Assembly (NCBI RefSeq): GCF_030127125.1
Contig: NZ_CP126156.1
Span: forward strand, 434,001-498,000
Length of the DNA: 64,000 nt
Source of the DNA: Halobaculum litoreum
GTDB taxonomy: Archaea; Halobacteriota; Halobacteria; Halobacteriales; Haloferacaceae
Reading direction: 5' to 3'
Of this stretch, positions 8,957-17,340 are shown piece after piece (the first letter of the stretch is position 1; the number at the start of each line of letters is the position of its first letter). The notes beneath the pieces are model-generated. The model was not told the DNA's origin. It saw only the letters and a program-made list of their open reading frames with translations, and made no database searches. Made by a program: the position numbers and the translations under genes.

Positions 8957-10684
8957 ATGCGACTGGAACGGTACTGGGGCGTCGGGCCGAAGACGGCGGA
9001 GACGCTCGCCGACGCCATCGGCGAGGAGGCCGCCGTCGCCGCCATCGAGTCGGCCGACGTGCGCGCGCTCGTCGAGGCCGGGGTCCCCCGCGGCCGGGCG
9101 ACCCGCGTCCTCCGTCGGGCGAACGGGAAAGCGGGGATGGAGCTGTTCGGGACGCGCGACGCCCGGGAGGTGTACGACGACCTCCTCGACATCGCGGCGG
9201 GCTACGCCGTCACCGACCACGCCGCCGACCGCGTGCGCGTGCTCACGCCGCTCACGAGCGCCGAGCGCCGCCGGGAACGCCTCGACGACGTGCTGGAGGC
9301 GCGCGACGCGTGGACCGCCCTCGACGACGACGCTCGCGAGGCGGTGATCGCCGCGTTCGCCGAGTACGACGAGGCCGGCGGCACCGACCGGGCGGCCCTG
9401 GAGTGTGCGCTGGCGCTGCGCGCGGCCGGCCTGCGCGGCGGGACGTTCGCCGCGCTCGACGGCGTCGACGAGGCGGCGCTCCGGGAGGCGGCCGACGCGT
9501 TGGCCGTGCTCACCGACGACGGCGTCGCCGCGGGCGCCGACGACCGCCTCGACCGCCTCCGCGAGCAGGCGGCCGACGTGCGCGCCCTCGCCGACTCCGC
9601 GTTCGGCGTCGTGGAGACCGTCCGCGGGCGCGGCGCCCGCGACGCCGACGCGTTCCGCTCGGCCGTCGTCGAGTACGTCGCCGCCGAGACGGGACTGGAC
9701 CGCGGCCGCGTGCGCTCGGCCGCCCCCGACGACGCCGTCGACTCCGCCGACTACGTCGGGGGGACGCTGCGGACGCTCGCGGCGGAACTGGAGACGGCCG
9801 CGGACGAGCGGGCCGCCGAGGTCCGCGCCGCGCTGGAGGCGGACGTCGACGACGACGACGTCGACGTGGACGGCGTCGCGTCGGCGGTCGCCGACATCGC
9901 CTTCCGCCTGTCGCTGGCGCGGTTCGCCGTCGCCCACGACCTCGTCGCGCCCGACCTCGACGGCGACGGCGTCGCCGTGGCGAACGCTCGGAACCTCTTC
10001 CTGTCGGGCGACGTCCAGCCGGTCTCGTACGGCGTCGGCGACCACTCGCTCGACGTCGCCCCCGCTGACGACCGCGTCGCCGTGCTCACCGGCGCCAACT
10101 CCGGCGGGAAGACGACGCTGCTGGAGACGGTGTGTCAGGTGGTCGTGCTCGCGTCGATGGGCCTGCCCGTCCCCGCGGACGCCGCGGAGGTCGGCCGGTT
10201 CGACACGGTCGTGTTCCACCGTCGGCACGCCTCGTTCAACGCCGGGGTGCTGGAGTCGACGCTGAAGTCCGTCGTCCCGCCGCTCGTCGGCGAGGGACGG
10301 ACGCTGATGCTCGTCGACGAGTTCGAGGCGATCACCGAGCCCGGGCGCGCGGCGGACCTGCTCAACGGGCTCGTCGAGCTCACCGTCGACCGCGGCGCTG
10401 TCGGCGTGTACGTCACCCACCTCGCGGCGGACCTGTCGCCGCTCCCCGACGCCGCCCGCGTGGACGGCATCTTCGCGGAGGGGCTCACCGCGGATCTGGA
10501 ACTGCTCGTCGACTACCAGCCCCGCTTCGGCGTCGTCGGCAAGTCGACGCCGGAGTTCATCGTCTCGCGGCTCGTCGCGAACGCCTCCGACCGCGCGGTC
10601 CGACAGGGGTTCGAGGAGCTCGCGGCGGCCGTCGGCGAGGAGGCGGTCCAGCGGACGCTGTCGGACGTCGAGTGGTCGGGGTGA
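8957..10684 (+). CDS. MutS-family DNA-binding ATPase lacking the mismatch-recognition domain (MutS2/MutS5-like)
   Basis: A 575-residue ABC-type ATPase. Residues 1-60 are helix-hairpin-helix-like (YWGVGPKTAETLADAIG, AGVPRGRATRVL). A long helical core/lever region follows. The ATPase has Walker A GANSGGKTTLLE near residue 379, Walker B MLVDEFEAIT near 450 and a late Asn-rich switch. There is no N-terminal MutS domain I with a Phe-x-Glu mismatch reader, and no Smr domain. This matches haloarchaeal MutS5-type proteins. A role in recombination intermediates or repair is likely but unproven. It stands alone on the plus strand and converges with the DUF2797 gene. Confidence 0.86.
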   Translation: MRLERYWGVGPKTAETLADAIGEEAAVAAIESADVRALVEAGVPRGRATRVLRRANGKAGMELFGTRDAREVYDDLLDIAAGYAVTDHAADRVRVLTPLTSAERRRERLDDVLEARDAWTALDDDAREAVIAAFAEYDEAGGTDRAALECALALRAAGLRGGTFAALDGVDEAALREAADALAVLTDDGVAAGADDRLDRLREQAADVRALADSAFGVVETVRGRGARDADAFRSAVVEYVAAETGLDRGRVRSAAPDDAVDSADYVGGTLRTLAAELETAADERAAEVRAALEADVDDDDVDVDGVASAVADIAFRLSLARFAVAHDLVAPDLDGDGVAVANARNLFLSGDVQPVSYGVGDHSLDVAPADDRVAVLTGANSGGKTTLLETVCQVVVLASMGLPVPADAAEVGRFDTVVFHRRHASFNAGVLESTLKSVVPPLVGEGRTLMLVDEFEAITEPGRAADLLNGLVELTVDRGAVGVYVTHLAADLSPLPDAARVDGIFAEGLTADLELLVDYQPRFGVVGKSTPEFIVSRLVANASDRAVRQGFEELAAAVGEEAVQRTLSDVEWSG

Positions 10685-10717
10685 GGCCGCGGCCCGGGGA
10701 ACGGCGTCCCGGGGCCG

Positions 10718-11560
10718 TCACCCGAACGCGCCGAGACTCGACTGGAGGTCCCGGTCGCCGCCGCCCTCCTCGAGTTCGTAGCCGACGAGGTCGCGCATGT
10801 CGACGGCGTACGTCGTCCCGCGGTTCTCCAGCACCAGCACCCGTCCCTTCGTCCCGACGACCGTCCCGGCGGCGACGGTCTCGGCGACCGGGCGCTCGGC
10901 GAGGGCGAGCCCGTAGTCGAACTCGAACGACGCCTCGTAGTCGACGCCGTCGAGCAGGCGCTCCCACGCGGCCGCGTCCACCGCGTCGCCGAGCCCCGCG
11001 ATCTTCGTCGGGACGCGCACCCGGTCCGGGAGGCCGTCGGCGTCCGGGCGCGGCGCGGCCGCCCCGCCGTCGGGCGCGTCGCGGTCGAGCCCGCGGGCGG
11101 CGATCGACGACTCGATCTCCCGGGCGATCCGGCCGTCGTCGACCGTCCGCAGGTGGATCGCCCGGTCGGCGCCCTGCTCGCGCAGGCGGGTGTCGAGGCG
11201 CCACTCCCTCGTCACGCCCACCTTGAACACGTCGGGGGCGAACGCCGCGACGTAGATCGCGTGGTCGTCGAAGCAGTCCATCTCGGCTTTCAGGCACGTC
11301 CCGGTACACCGCGCGCACACCCACGTCGAGCGGTGGTCCTCGCAGTACGGCGCGGCGTCGTTCCCGCAGGCGACGTGGCCGTCCTCGTGGACGGCGCCCG
11401 CGCAGCGACGCTCGCCGAGGCGCCACGAGAGGTCGGTGCCGGGGTCGAGAGCCACCCGGTCGGCGTCGCCGGTCGCGACGCCGGGCGGCGCCGCCGGGTC
11501 GGGGGCGCCGTCGCTGACGAACAGCCCGCCGGACGGCGTGTCGTAGCCCACGACCTGCAC
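10718..11560 (-). CDS. DUF2797 family protein
   Basis: A 280-residue protein. Residues about 50-100 contain paired Cys/His motifs: RRCAGAV, ACGN, YCEDH, VCARCTGTC and MDCFDDH, which look zinc-binding. A central IYVAAFAPDVFKVGVTRE followed by RLREQGADRA resembles a GIY-YIG-like core, the hallmark seen in this family. The C-terminal part is beta-rich with VGTKGRVLVLENRGT. No biochemical function is established. A TATA-like element about 27 bases before the start suggests a leaderless transcript. Confidence 0.85.
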   Translation of the reverse strand: MQVVGYDTPSGGLFVSDGAPDPAAPPGVATGDADRVALDPGTDLSWRLGERRCAGAVHEDGHVACGNDAAPYCEDHRSTWVCARCTGTCLKAEMDCFDDHAIYVAAFAPDVFKVGVTREWRLDTRLREQGADRAIHLRTVDDGRIAREIESSIAARGLDRDAPDGGAAAPRPDADGLPDRVRVPTKIAGLGDAVDAAAWERLLDGVDYEASFEFDYGLALAERPVAETVAAGTVVGTKGRVLVLENRGTTYAVDMRDLVGYELEEGGGDRDLQSSLGAFG

Positions 11561-11584
11561 GGTCGTCCGTAACGGGCCGCGGCG

Positions 11585-11590
11585 TATATC
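11585..11590 (-). promoter_or_regulatory. TATA box of the DUF2797 gene
   Basis: The forward strand TATATC (minus strand GATATA) is centred about 27 bases upstream of the ATG ending at 11560, matching a leaderless promoter. Confidence 0.5.
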
Positions 11591-11726
11591 CGTGTCCCAT
11601 TCGGCGACGGCCGCCGCCTCGGTCGGTGGACCCGCCTCAAGATTCGTCTCCGAACGAGGATAACCTTAGCGCTCGGACAAGTTACTACTGAATAACTATA
11701 CAGTAATTTGAATGAGTTTCCATCAG

Positions 11727-11734
11727 AATTATAT
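11727..11734 (+). promoter_or_regulatory. TATA box of the subtilase gene in an AT-rich island
   Basis: AATTATAT lies about 30 bases before the ATG at 11761. The surrounding 11680-11735 is the most AT-rich stretch of the region, with TTACT and AGTAA arms about 15 bases apart at 11681-11705, a possible weak operator. Confidence 0.5.
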
Positions 11735-11760
11735 GTGGGTGCCACGCCTTCACGTTCGTC

Positions 11761-12903
11761 ATGGTATATCGTGACGGGAAGACGCGACGTGACGTACTGA
11801 AGGCGACCGGCGCGGCGGTCGCGACGACCGGACTCGCGGGCATGGCCTCGGCCTCGCCCGGCACCGTCGAGGTGAACGTCGGCTACAGCGCCGACAGCGG
11901 CAAGCGAGCCGCGAAGGCGGAGGCCGACGAGGTCGTCCGGGAGTTCAACTTCGACGCGGTGACGATCCGCGTCAACGAGAACGCGATCGAGGGCCTGAGC
12001 AGGCGCCCCGACGTGCGCTACGTCGAGAAGAACGGCCGGATGCACGCGCTCGCCCAGCGGACGCCGTGGGGCATCGACCGCACGGACTCGGAGGTCGCCC
12101 ACGCGAACGGCTCGACCGGCGCGGGCGCCGACGTGGCGATCCTCGACACGGGGATCGACTCCGACCACCCCGACCTGCGGGCGAACCTCGGCTCGGGCCG
12201 GGCGTTCGTGAAGGCGCGCGGGAAGTACCAGTACGACTGGGACGACGACAACGACCACGGCACCCACTGCGCCGGCACCGCCGGCGCGGACGACGACACG
12301 CAGGGCGTCGTCGGCGTCTCCACCGAGGCGACGCTGCACGCGGTGAAGGTGCTCGACAAGCGCGGCTCGGGGAGCTTCTCCGACATCGCCGCCGGCGTCG
12401 AGTACGTCGCCGACCGGGGCTGGGACGTCGGCTCGATGAGCCTCGGCGCCTCCGCCGGCTCGGCGGCGCTGCGCGACGCGTGCCAGTACGCCGTCGACCG
12501 CGGCGTGCTCCTCGTCGCCGCGGCGGGCAACTCCGGCCCCTGCACGGACTGCGTGGGCTACCCCGCCGCCTACCCCGAGTGTGTGGCCGTCTCCTCGTCC
12601 GCCAGCGACGACTCGCTGTCGAGCTTCTCCTCGACCGGCCCGGAGGTCGACATCATCGCGCCCGGCACGGACGTGTACTCGACGGTGCCCGGCGGGTCGT
12701 ACGCCACCTTCTCGGGCACATCGATGGCGACGCCCCACGTCGCGGGCGCCGCGGGCCAACTGATGGCCGACGGCTACACCGCCAGCGAGGCGCGCTCGCG
12801 GCTGACGAACACGGCCGAGGACCTTGGCCTCGCGTCGAACGAGCAGGGCGCGGGCCTCCTCGACACCGCCGCCGCGCTCGGCTACACGTCCACCGACGAC
12901 TGA
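11761..12903 (+). CDS. Secreted subtilisin-like serine protease (halolysin type, S8), no C-terminal extension
   Basis: A 380-residue precursor. The N-terminus has a Tat signal: twin Arg in KTRRDVLKATG, a hydrophobic stretch and an ASA cleavage site near residue 30. An I9-like propeptide follows to about residue 100. The catalytic triad is visible as Asp129 (LDTGID), His166 (DHGTHCAGT) and Ser321 (GTSMATPH), with oxyanion Asn257 (AAGNSG). Tat export of folded protease is the rule for halolysins. Classic halolysins carry a further roughly 120-residue C-terminal extension; here the protein ends just after the catalytic domain (ALGYTSTDD). A BsuPI-like inhibitor gene follows by 58 bases. Confidence 0.93.
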   Translation: MVYRDGKTRRDVLKATGAAVATTGLAGMASASPGTVEVNVGYSADSGKRAAKAEADEVVREFNFDAVTIRVNENAIEGLSRRPDVRYVEKNGRMHALAQRTPWGIDRTDSEVAHANGSTGAGADVAILDTGIDSDHPDLRANLGSGRAFVKARGKYQYDWDDDNDHGTHCAGTAGADDDTQGVVGVSTEATLHAVKVLDKRGSGSFSDIAAGVEYVADRGWDVGSMSLGASAGSAALRDACQYAVDRGVLLVAAAGNSGPCTDCVGYPAAYPECVAVSSSASDDSLSSFSSTGPEVDIIAPGTDVYSTVPGGSYATFSGTSMATPHVAGAAGQLMADGYTASEARSRLTNTAEDLGLASNEQGAGLLDTAAALGYTSTDD

Positions 12904-12961
12904 TCCGCCCGCGTCCCCGCACGACCCGTACGTTCTTTTCGCTCCGCTGATACGCGTAGGT

Positions 12962-13315
12962 ATGGCCGACACGCTGGCGGCGACGCTGACGGTGACGCCG
13001 ACCGAGGAGGGCCTCGAACTGACGCTGACGGTCGAGAACGTCGGGGACGACGCCGTCGACTGTTCGTTCGCCGACGGCCAGCGCGCCGAGTTCGTCGCCG
13101 TCGACGCCGACGGCGCGGAGGCGTGGCGCTGGAGCGACGACCGCGGCTTCGCGATGGCGCTCGGGAACGAGACGCTCGCGCCCGGCGAGACGGTCGCCTA
13201 CGACGCCGTCTGGGCGTCGCCGCCCGCGGGCGAGTACGAGGTCACGGGGTCGTTGGCGGCGACCGACGCGGCGGCGTCGGCGACGATGACGGTCGTCGTG
13301 CCGGGCGGTCGGTGA
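12962..13315 (+). CDS. BsuPI-related putative proteinase inhibitor
   Basis: A 117-residue beta-sandwich protein of the intracellular proteinase inhibitor (BsuPI) family. Typical features are LTVENVGDDAVDCSFADGQ near the N-terminus, WRWSDDRGFAMAL in the middle and LAPGETVAYDAVW followed by PPAGEYEVTGSL near the end. Bacillus BsuPI inhibits subtilisin-type proteases. Many family members are untested. No signal peptide is seen, so it should stay inside the cell. It lies immediately after a subtilase gene on the same strand, which makes a protease-inhibitor pair plausible. Confidence 0.85.
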   Translation: MADTLAATLTVTPTEEGLELTLTVENVGDDAVDCSFADGQRAEFVAVDADGAEAWRWSDDRGFAMALGNETLAPGETVAYDAVWASPPAGEYEVTGSLAATDAAASATMTVVVPGGR

Positions 13316-13384
13316 CCGCGTCGGAACGGGCGACGGGCGGGGCCGACGGGGCGGGGAGGGGACGAACGCGGGGCCCGAACGGGG

Positions 13385-13483
13385 TCACTCCCCGGCGGGG
13401 CGGCCGAGACTGACGGTGCGGTCGTTGATACGGTGCATGGCGGTCGCGACTTCGGCGTAGGTTGCTTGGCGGTACGCGTTCAT
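13385..13483 (-). CDS. Small protein, 32 residues, unknown function
   Basis: An ATG-started ORF reading MNAYRQATYAEVATAMHRI and ending SLGRPAGE. It is basic for this genome and amphipathic in its first 20 residues. It lies in an otherwise empty gap. Upstream, at 13484-13560, the DNA turns AT-rich with an AAAAACTATTT stretch in the right orientation to be a promoter. I do not recognise a family. It is real if the sequence is conserved in relatives. Confidence 0.42.
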   Translation of the reverse strand: MNAYRQATYAEVATAMHRINDRTVSLGRPAGE

Positions 13484-13589
13484 ACTAACGTGTATGCGCT
13501 CCGAGTAGAAATAGTTTTTCACGACCGAGTAAACAATTCGTTCGAAGGGTTGACACCCCGTGTGGGGCCCCAGACGCGCGGGCGCGGCC

Positions 13590-14525
13590 TCAGCGCAGTT
13601 CCGCGAGGAGGTCGCGGGTGGCCGCGCGGACGGCGTCGTCGCTGGAGGCCGGCGGCTCCCAGCCCAGCGCAGAGAGCTTCTCGACCGACAGGCGCATCTT
13701 CGGCACGTCGCCCGTCCAGCCGCGGTCGCCGCCGGTGTACCTGTACTCGGGGTCGAGCCCCATCTCGTCGGCGACGATGTCGGCGATACGGTTCACGGAG
13801 GTCGTCGTGCGCGACCCGAGGTTGTACGTGTTGAGGTCGCGCGCGCCGTGTTCGACGACGTGGCACATCGCGTCGACGCAGTCGGTGACGTGGAGGTACG
13901 ACTTCTCCTGCCGGCCGTCGCCGAGGATCTCCAGTTCGTCGGGGTCGGCCTGCAGCTTCTGGATGAAGTCGGGGATCACGTTGCCGCGCTGGTACGGGCC
14001 GACGATGTTGGCGAAGCGGTACACCCACGCGGTGACGCCGTAGCTCTTGGCGTACGTCGAGATCAGCGCCTCGTCCGCGAGTTTCGACGAGCCGTAGATG
14101 CTGATCGGCTCCAGCGGCGCGTAGTCCTCGGGCGTCGGACGGGGCGCCTCGCCGTACACCGTCGACGAGGAGGTGAACGCGAGGTTCGTGACGTCGGCCT
14201 CGTCCATCGCCTCGAGGACGTTGTACGTCATCTCGGTGTTCTCCTCGAACAGTCGGCGGTCGTCGTCGAAGTTCGTGTCCGTGTACGCCGCGAGGTGGAA
14301 CACGACGTCGAGGTCGTCGGTCACGGCCGCCGCGGCGTCGGCCGCGTCGGTGAGGTCCGCCTCGACCACGTCGACGCCGTCGGGGACGCGGTCGCGCTCC
14401 CCCTTCGAGAAGTCGTCGACGACGCGTACGTCCGCGCCGTACGCGGTGGTCAGGTGGCCCGCGAGGTGCGAGCCGATGAGGCCGCCGCCGCCCGTGACGA
14501 GGGCGGTCGCGTCGGTCAAGTCCAT
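13590..14525 (-). CDS. NAD-dependent epimerase/dehydratase (UDP-glucose 4-epimerase-like)
   Basis: A 311-residue extended short-chain dehydrogenase. The N-terminal NAD site is TGGGGLIGSHL (10-20). VFHLAAYTDTN and TSSSTVYGEA are typical. The catalytic Tyr and Lys are in ISIYGSSKLADE. The C-terminal half has FIQKLQADPDELEILGDGRQEKSY and GSRTTTSVNRIADI, as in sugar-nucleotide epimerases. It probably modifies nucleotide sugars for glycans or S-layer N-glycosylation. The exact substrate is open. No glycosyltransferase is adjacent. Confidence 0.88.
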   Translation of the reverse strand: MDLTDATALVTGGGGLIGSHLAGHLTTAYGADVRVVDDFSKGERDRVPDGVDVVEADLTDAADAAAAVTDDLDVVFHLAAYTDTNFDDDRRLFEENTEMTYNVLEAMDEADVTNLAFTSSSTVYGEAPRPTPEDYAPLEPISIYGSSKLADEALISTYAKSYGVTAWVYRFANIVGPYQRGNVIPDFIQKLQADPDELEILGDGRQEKSYLHVTDCVDAMCHVVEHGARDLNTYNLGSRTTTSVNRIADIVADEMGLDPEYRYTGGDRGWTGDVPKMRLSVEKLSALGWEPPASSDDAVRAATRDLLAELR

Positions 14526-14591
14526 GGCGAAACGGCGGCCGAGCGGGGAAAGTGCCTTCCGGTCGCGTCCGGTCGATCGGCCCCGGAGCCC

Positions 14592-15581
14592 CTACTCGGC
14601 GGTCGCCTCGGCGTCGTCGGCCGCCGCCGTCGCCCCCGTGGCGTCCTCGGCGGCCGCGTCGGCGCCGTCGGCCGCGAGCGGCTCATCGATGCCGAGGAGG
14701 CCGGCGCTGCGTTCCCACAGCTCCCGTTGCGCGCGGGGGTCCTGTGCCTCCGTCGAGGGCTTCTTCTCGCGCAGGTCCGCGAAGTAGCGGCCGGTGGTGT
14801 CGGCGACGTCGTCGGCGACGGCGAGGTACACCGCGGTGGCGGCGCCGTCGGCGGGCGTCGTCACGAACGGGAGCTTGCCGAGCCCGCCGGCGGCTTTCGA
14901 CAGCGGCCCCGGGAGGTGCCGGAAGAACCCCGACCCCGGGATGGCCCCGGGGTGGAAGCTGTTGGACGTGACGTCGCGGTCGTGGTCGCGCAGCCGTCGG
15001 CCGAGTTCGGCGGCGAACTGGACGTTCGCGAGCTTCGACCGCTGGTACGCCCGCCACGAGGAGAAGTCGTCGAGCGCCGTCACCGCGTCGAGGTCGATCC
15101 GGTCCCCGCGGTGGGCCTCCGAGGCGGTCGTGACGACCCGCGCGCCGTCCGCGAGATCGTCGAGCAGCTCCGCGGTGAGCTGGTACGGGGAGAGGTGGTT
15201 CACGTGGAAGGTGTACTCGACGCCGAGGTCGGTGAGCTGCGGCTCGCGGAAGTAGCCGCCGGCGTTGTTGATCAGGACGTCGAGGCCGTCGTCGCCGGCC
15301 GCCTTCCGCGTCCGGTCGGCCAGCCGGGACACCTCGTCGGGGTCGGCGAAGTCGGCGCGGACGAACTCCGCGGTGCCCTCGTTCACGGCGTCCTCGATCG
15401 CGTCGACGACCTCGCCGCCGGCCTCGTCGTCGCGCCCGTGGACGACCACGTGTGCACCGAGTCGGCCGAGTGCGCGGGCCGTCTCGCGACCGATGCCGCT
15501 TGTCGAGCCGGTCACGAGGGCGGTACTGCCGACGATCCGGTCGTCGCCGACGCCGGCGACGTCCTCGGGGAACTTCGTCAT
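14592..15581 (-). CDS. Short-chain dehydrogenase/reductase (retinol dehydrogenase-like SDR)
   Basis: A 329-residue NAD(P)-dependent oxidoreductase. The dinucleotide site is VTGSTSGIGRETA (about 22-34), the structural NNAGGYF follows, and the catalytic Tyr-Lys pair is YQRSKLAN. An Ala/Asp-rich tail of about 30 residues extends past the fold. I choose the ATG ending at 15581 (MTKFPEDVAG). Upstream in-frame Met codons would only translate a tandem DNA repeat. The substrate is unknown; relatives are often annotated as protochlorophyllide/retinol reductase-like without evidence. Confidence 0.87.
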   Translation of the reverse strand: MTKFPEDVAGVGDDRIVGSTALVTGSTSGIGRETARALGRLGAHVVVHGRDDEAGGEVVDAIEDAVNEGTAEFVRADFADPDEVSRLADRTRKAAGDDGLDVLINNAGGYFREPQLTDLGVEYTFHVNHLSPYQLTAELLDDLADGARVVTTASEAHRGDRIDLDAVTALDDFSSWRAYQRSKLANVQFAAELGRRLRDHDRDVTSNSFHPGAIPGSGFFRHLPGPLSKAAGGLGKLPFVTTPADGAATAVYLAVADDVADTTGRYFADLREKKPSTEAQDPRAQRELWERSAGLLGIDEPLAADGADAAAEDATGATAAADDAEATAE

Positions 15582-15660
15582 AGACGATCGGAGGTGTCGG
15601 ACGGCTAAAGACTCGTTGGCGGCGGCGACCGCGGCGGACGGCGTCGCTCGCTCGGTCTGT

Positions 15661-15730
15661 GGTCGATGGGCTCGGCCCTCCGGCCCTCGCCGCCGTCCTC
15701 CGCGGTCTCGCTCGCTCACGCCGTTCGCTC
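15661..15730. repeat. Direct repeat A, copy 1 (70 bases)
   Basis: Begins GGTCGATGGG and ends GCCGTTCGCTC, with a TCGCTCGCTC core. It matches copy 2 at 15751-15823 almost base for base. It lies in the spacer between the divergently transcribed SDR and aTrm56 genes. Confidence 0.85.
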
Positions 15731-15750
15731 CGTTCGCTCGGTGTGTGTGT

Positions 15751-15823
15751 GGTCGATGGGCGGCTCGGCCCTCCGGACCTCGCCGCCGTCCCCCGCGGTC
15801 TCGCTCGCTCACGCCGTTCGCTC
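15751..15823. repeat. Direct repeat A, copy 2 (73 bases)
   Basis: Same as copy 1 apart from an inserted CGG near the start and two substitutions. The unit pitch is 90 bases, with a GT-rich linker (GTGTGTGTGT) in the spacer between copies. The spacer 15582-15877 holds nothing else I can name apart from start-proximal promoter DNA. Confidence 0.85.
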
Positions 15824-15877
15824 GCTCGACCGCGCGCGAAGCGAACCGCCCTTACCCCGCGGCGCCGACGCTCCGGT

Positions 15878-16468
15878 ATGACCGACGACGTCGTCGTCCT
15901 CCGGTACGGTCACCGCCCGGGGCGGGACGACCGGATGACGACCCACGTGGGGCTGACCGCGCGCGCGCTGGGCGCCGACCGGGTGGTGCTCCCGGACAAC
16001 GCCGGCCAGTCCGCCGAGACGATCCGCGACATCACCGACCGCTTCGGCGGCCCGTTCGCCGTCGAACTCCGCGACGACCAGCGCGCGTACGCCCGGCGGT
16101 TCGAGGGGACGGTCGTCCACCTCACGATGTACGGCGAGCGCGTGCAGGACGTCGAGGCCGACGTCCGCGGCGACTCCGTGGACGCGGACACGCCGCTGCT
16201 CGTCGTCGTCGGCGGCGAGAAGGTGCCGTTCGACTTCTACGAGGAGGCCGACTACAACGTCGGCGTCACGAACCAGCCGCACTCGGAGGTCGCCGGCCTC
16301 GCCGTCTTCCTCGACCGCCTGTTCGAGGGCGCCGAACTGGAGCGCGAGTGGACCGACGCCGACCGCGTCGTGCTCCCGCAGGAGACGGGGAAGCGGGTCG
16401 TCGACCCCGCGACGGCGGCCGCCGAGCGCGACGGCGACGACGGGGACGCCGCGGCCGACGACGCGTAG
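15878..16468 (+). CDS. trm56: tRNA (cytidine(56)-2'-O)-methyltransferase (aTrm56)
   Basis: Methylates the 2'-hydroxyl of C56 in the T-loop of archaeal tRNAs, using SAM. The protein has 196 residues. It belongs to the SPOUT superfamily, with the knotted SAM site visible as LLVVVGGEKVPFDFYEEADYN and the following VTNQPHSEVAGLAVFLDRL. The N-terminus, VVVLRYGHRPGRDDRMTTHVG, is characteristic of aTrm56. A 30-residue acidic tail is a halophilic addition. The ATG at 15878 fits the usual N-terminus. Confidence 0.93.
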   Translation: MTDDVVVLRYGHRPGRDDRMTTHVGLTARALGADRVVLPDNAGQSAETIRDITDRFGGPFAVELRDDQRAYARRFEGTVVHLTMYGERVQDVEADVRGDSVDADTPLLVVVGGEKVPFDFYEEADYNVGVTNQPHSEVAGLAVFLDRLFEGAELEREWTDADRVVLPQETGKRVVDPATAAAERDGDDGDAAADDA

Positions 16469-16597
16469 GACGGTCGACCCGGGGGCGCCGACGGCGCCGG
16501 TCGGGCTCGCAGTGTCGCTCGCCGGCGGCCCGCTACGGTCCGCGCGACCGGACCGACCTCGGAGGGGAGTAGCGGCGGGGAACGGGGTCGTCCCGGC

Positions 16598-16924
16598 TCA
16601 GTGGTCGTCCTCGCGCCACTTGTGCCCGCACTCGGTGCAGGTGAAGAAGCGCGTCTCCGACTCGTCGGCCGACCGGATCTGCTTCATCTCGTAGCGCACC
16701 GTCCGCACCTCGTCGCAGTCGGGGCACTTCTGTTCGACCGTCGGGCCGATCTCCGACTGGTCCATCTCGGAGACGTCGACGACGGCGCTCCCCTCCTGTC
16801 CCTGCGTCGTCGTCATGCCGGCCTCCTTGGCCGCGTCGCGGAGCTCCTCGTGGCCGCACGAGTCGCACACCCACTTCTCGTCGTCCGCCTTCATCATCGA
16901 ACCGCACTCGTCGCAGAAGTTCAT
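16598..16924 (-). CDS. tfs: Transcription factor S (TFS, TFIIS-like RNA cleavage factor)
   Basis: Stimulates RNA polymerase to cleave backtracked transcripts. 108 residues hold two zinc ribbons. The N-terminal one is FCDECGSMM with CDSCGHE; the C-terminal one is CPDCDEVR with CTECGHKW. The essential acidic pair lies on the hairpin in RSADESETRFF. Length and order are as in other archaeal TFS proteins. Transcribed alone. Confidence 0.95.
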   Translation of the reverse strand: MNFCDECGSMMKADDEKWVCDSCGHEELRDAAKEAGMTTTQGQEGSAVVDVSEMDQSEIGPTVEQKCPDCDEVRTVRYEMKQIRSADESETRFFTCTECGHKWREDDH

Positions 16925-17006
16925 ACCGGCCTCGTCGGCCGTCCTCGTACTTAACGTCCGGGGTCTCCGTCCGCCGCCGGATCCCGCCGCCGTCGGGGGG
17001 TACCGC

Positions 17007-17261
17007 TCAGGCGTCGCCCTCGGACTGACCGGGTTCCCCCACCGCCTCGATGGGGAGCGCGGACTGGAGGTCGGTGTACAGGTCCTCGGCGCTGCGGAAC
17101 TGTTCGCTGGGGCACTCGGAGATGTAGCGGCCGAGGTTGCCCTCGCCGTCGGCGAACAGCACGGTGGTGTCGCCGAACTCGCCGGCGGCGGCCGCGCGGC
17201 TCACCGGGTACTCCAGTTCCTCGAACAGCGACTCCACCCGGGACAGTTTGACTTCGGACAT
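17007..17261 (-). CDS. DUF5789 family protein
   Basis: An 84-residue acidic haloarchaeal protein: KLSRVESLFEELEYPVSR, then a short beta region (TTVLFADGEGNLG) and SAEDLYTDLQSALP. The family is common and conserved in Halobacteria, with no known function. No metal site or signal peptide. It lies on the same strand as, and downstream of, the TrkA-like gene, with an 80-base gap. Confidence 0.8.
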   Translation of the reverse strand: MSEVKLSRVESLFEELEYPVSRAAAAGEFGDTTVLFADGEGNLGRYISECPSEQFRSAEDLYTDLQSALPIEAVGEPGQSEGDA

Positions 17262-17340
17262 AGGTCGTCGATACGCGCCCCGGCCGTATCAGCGTGGTGT
17301 CGGATCGCCGCCGACCGGGGATCGGCCCCCAGCGCGGGCG

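Noticed and set aside
8759..10420. Long minus-strand ORF antisense to the MutS-like gene (553 codons)
   Set aside because: It is a GC-bias shadow. The plus strand carries Walker A/B and MutS motifs, while this frame is low-complexity Arg/Gly/Val with no family pattern.
15582..15812. N-terminal extension of the SDR by about 77 residues
   Set aside because: It would translate two copies of a DNA repeat. The ATG ending at 15581 gives the family-standard start.
15640..15830. CRISPR array suggested by repeats
   Set aside because: There are only two copies, the units are 70 bases or longer, no regular spacers are present and no cas genes are nearby.
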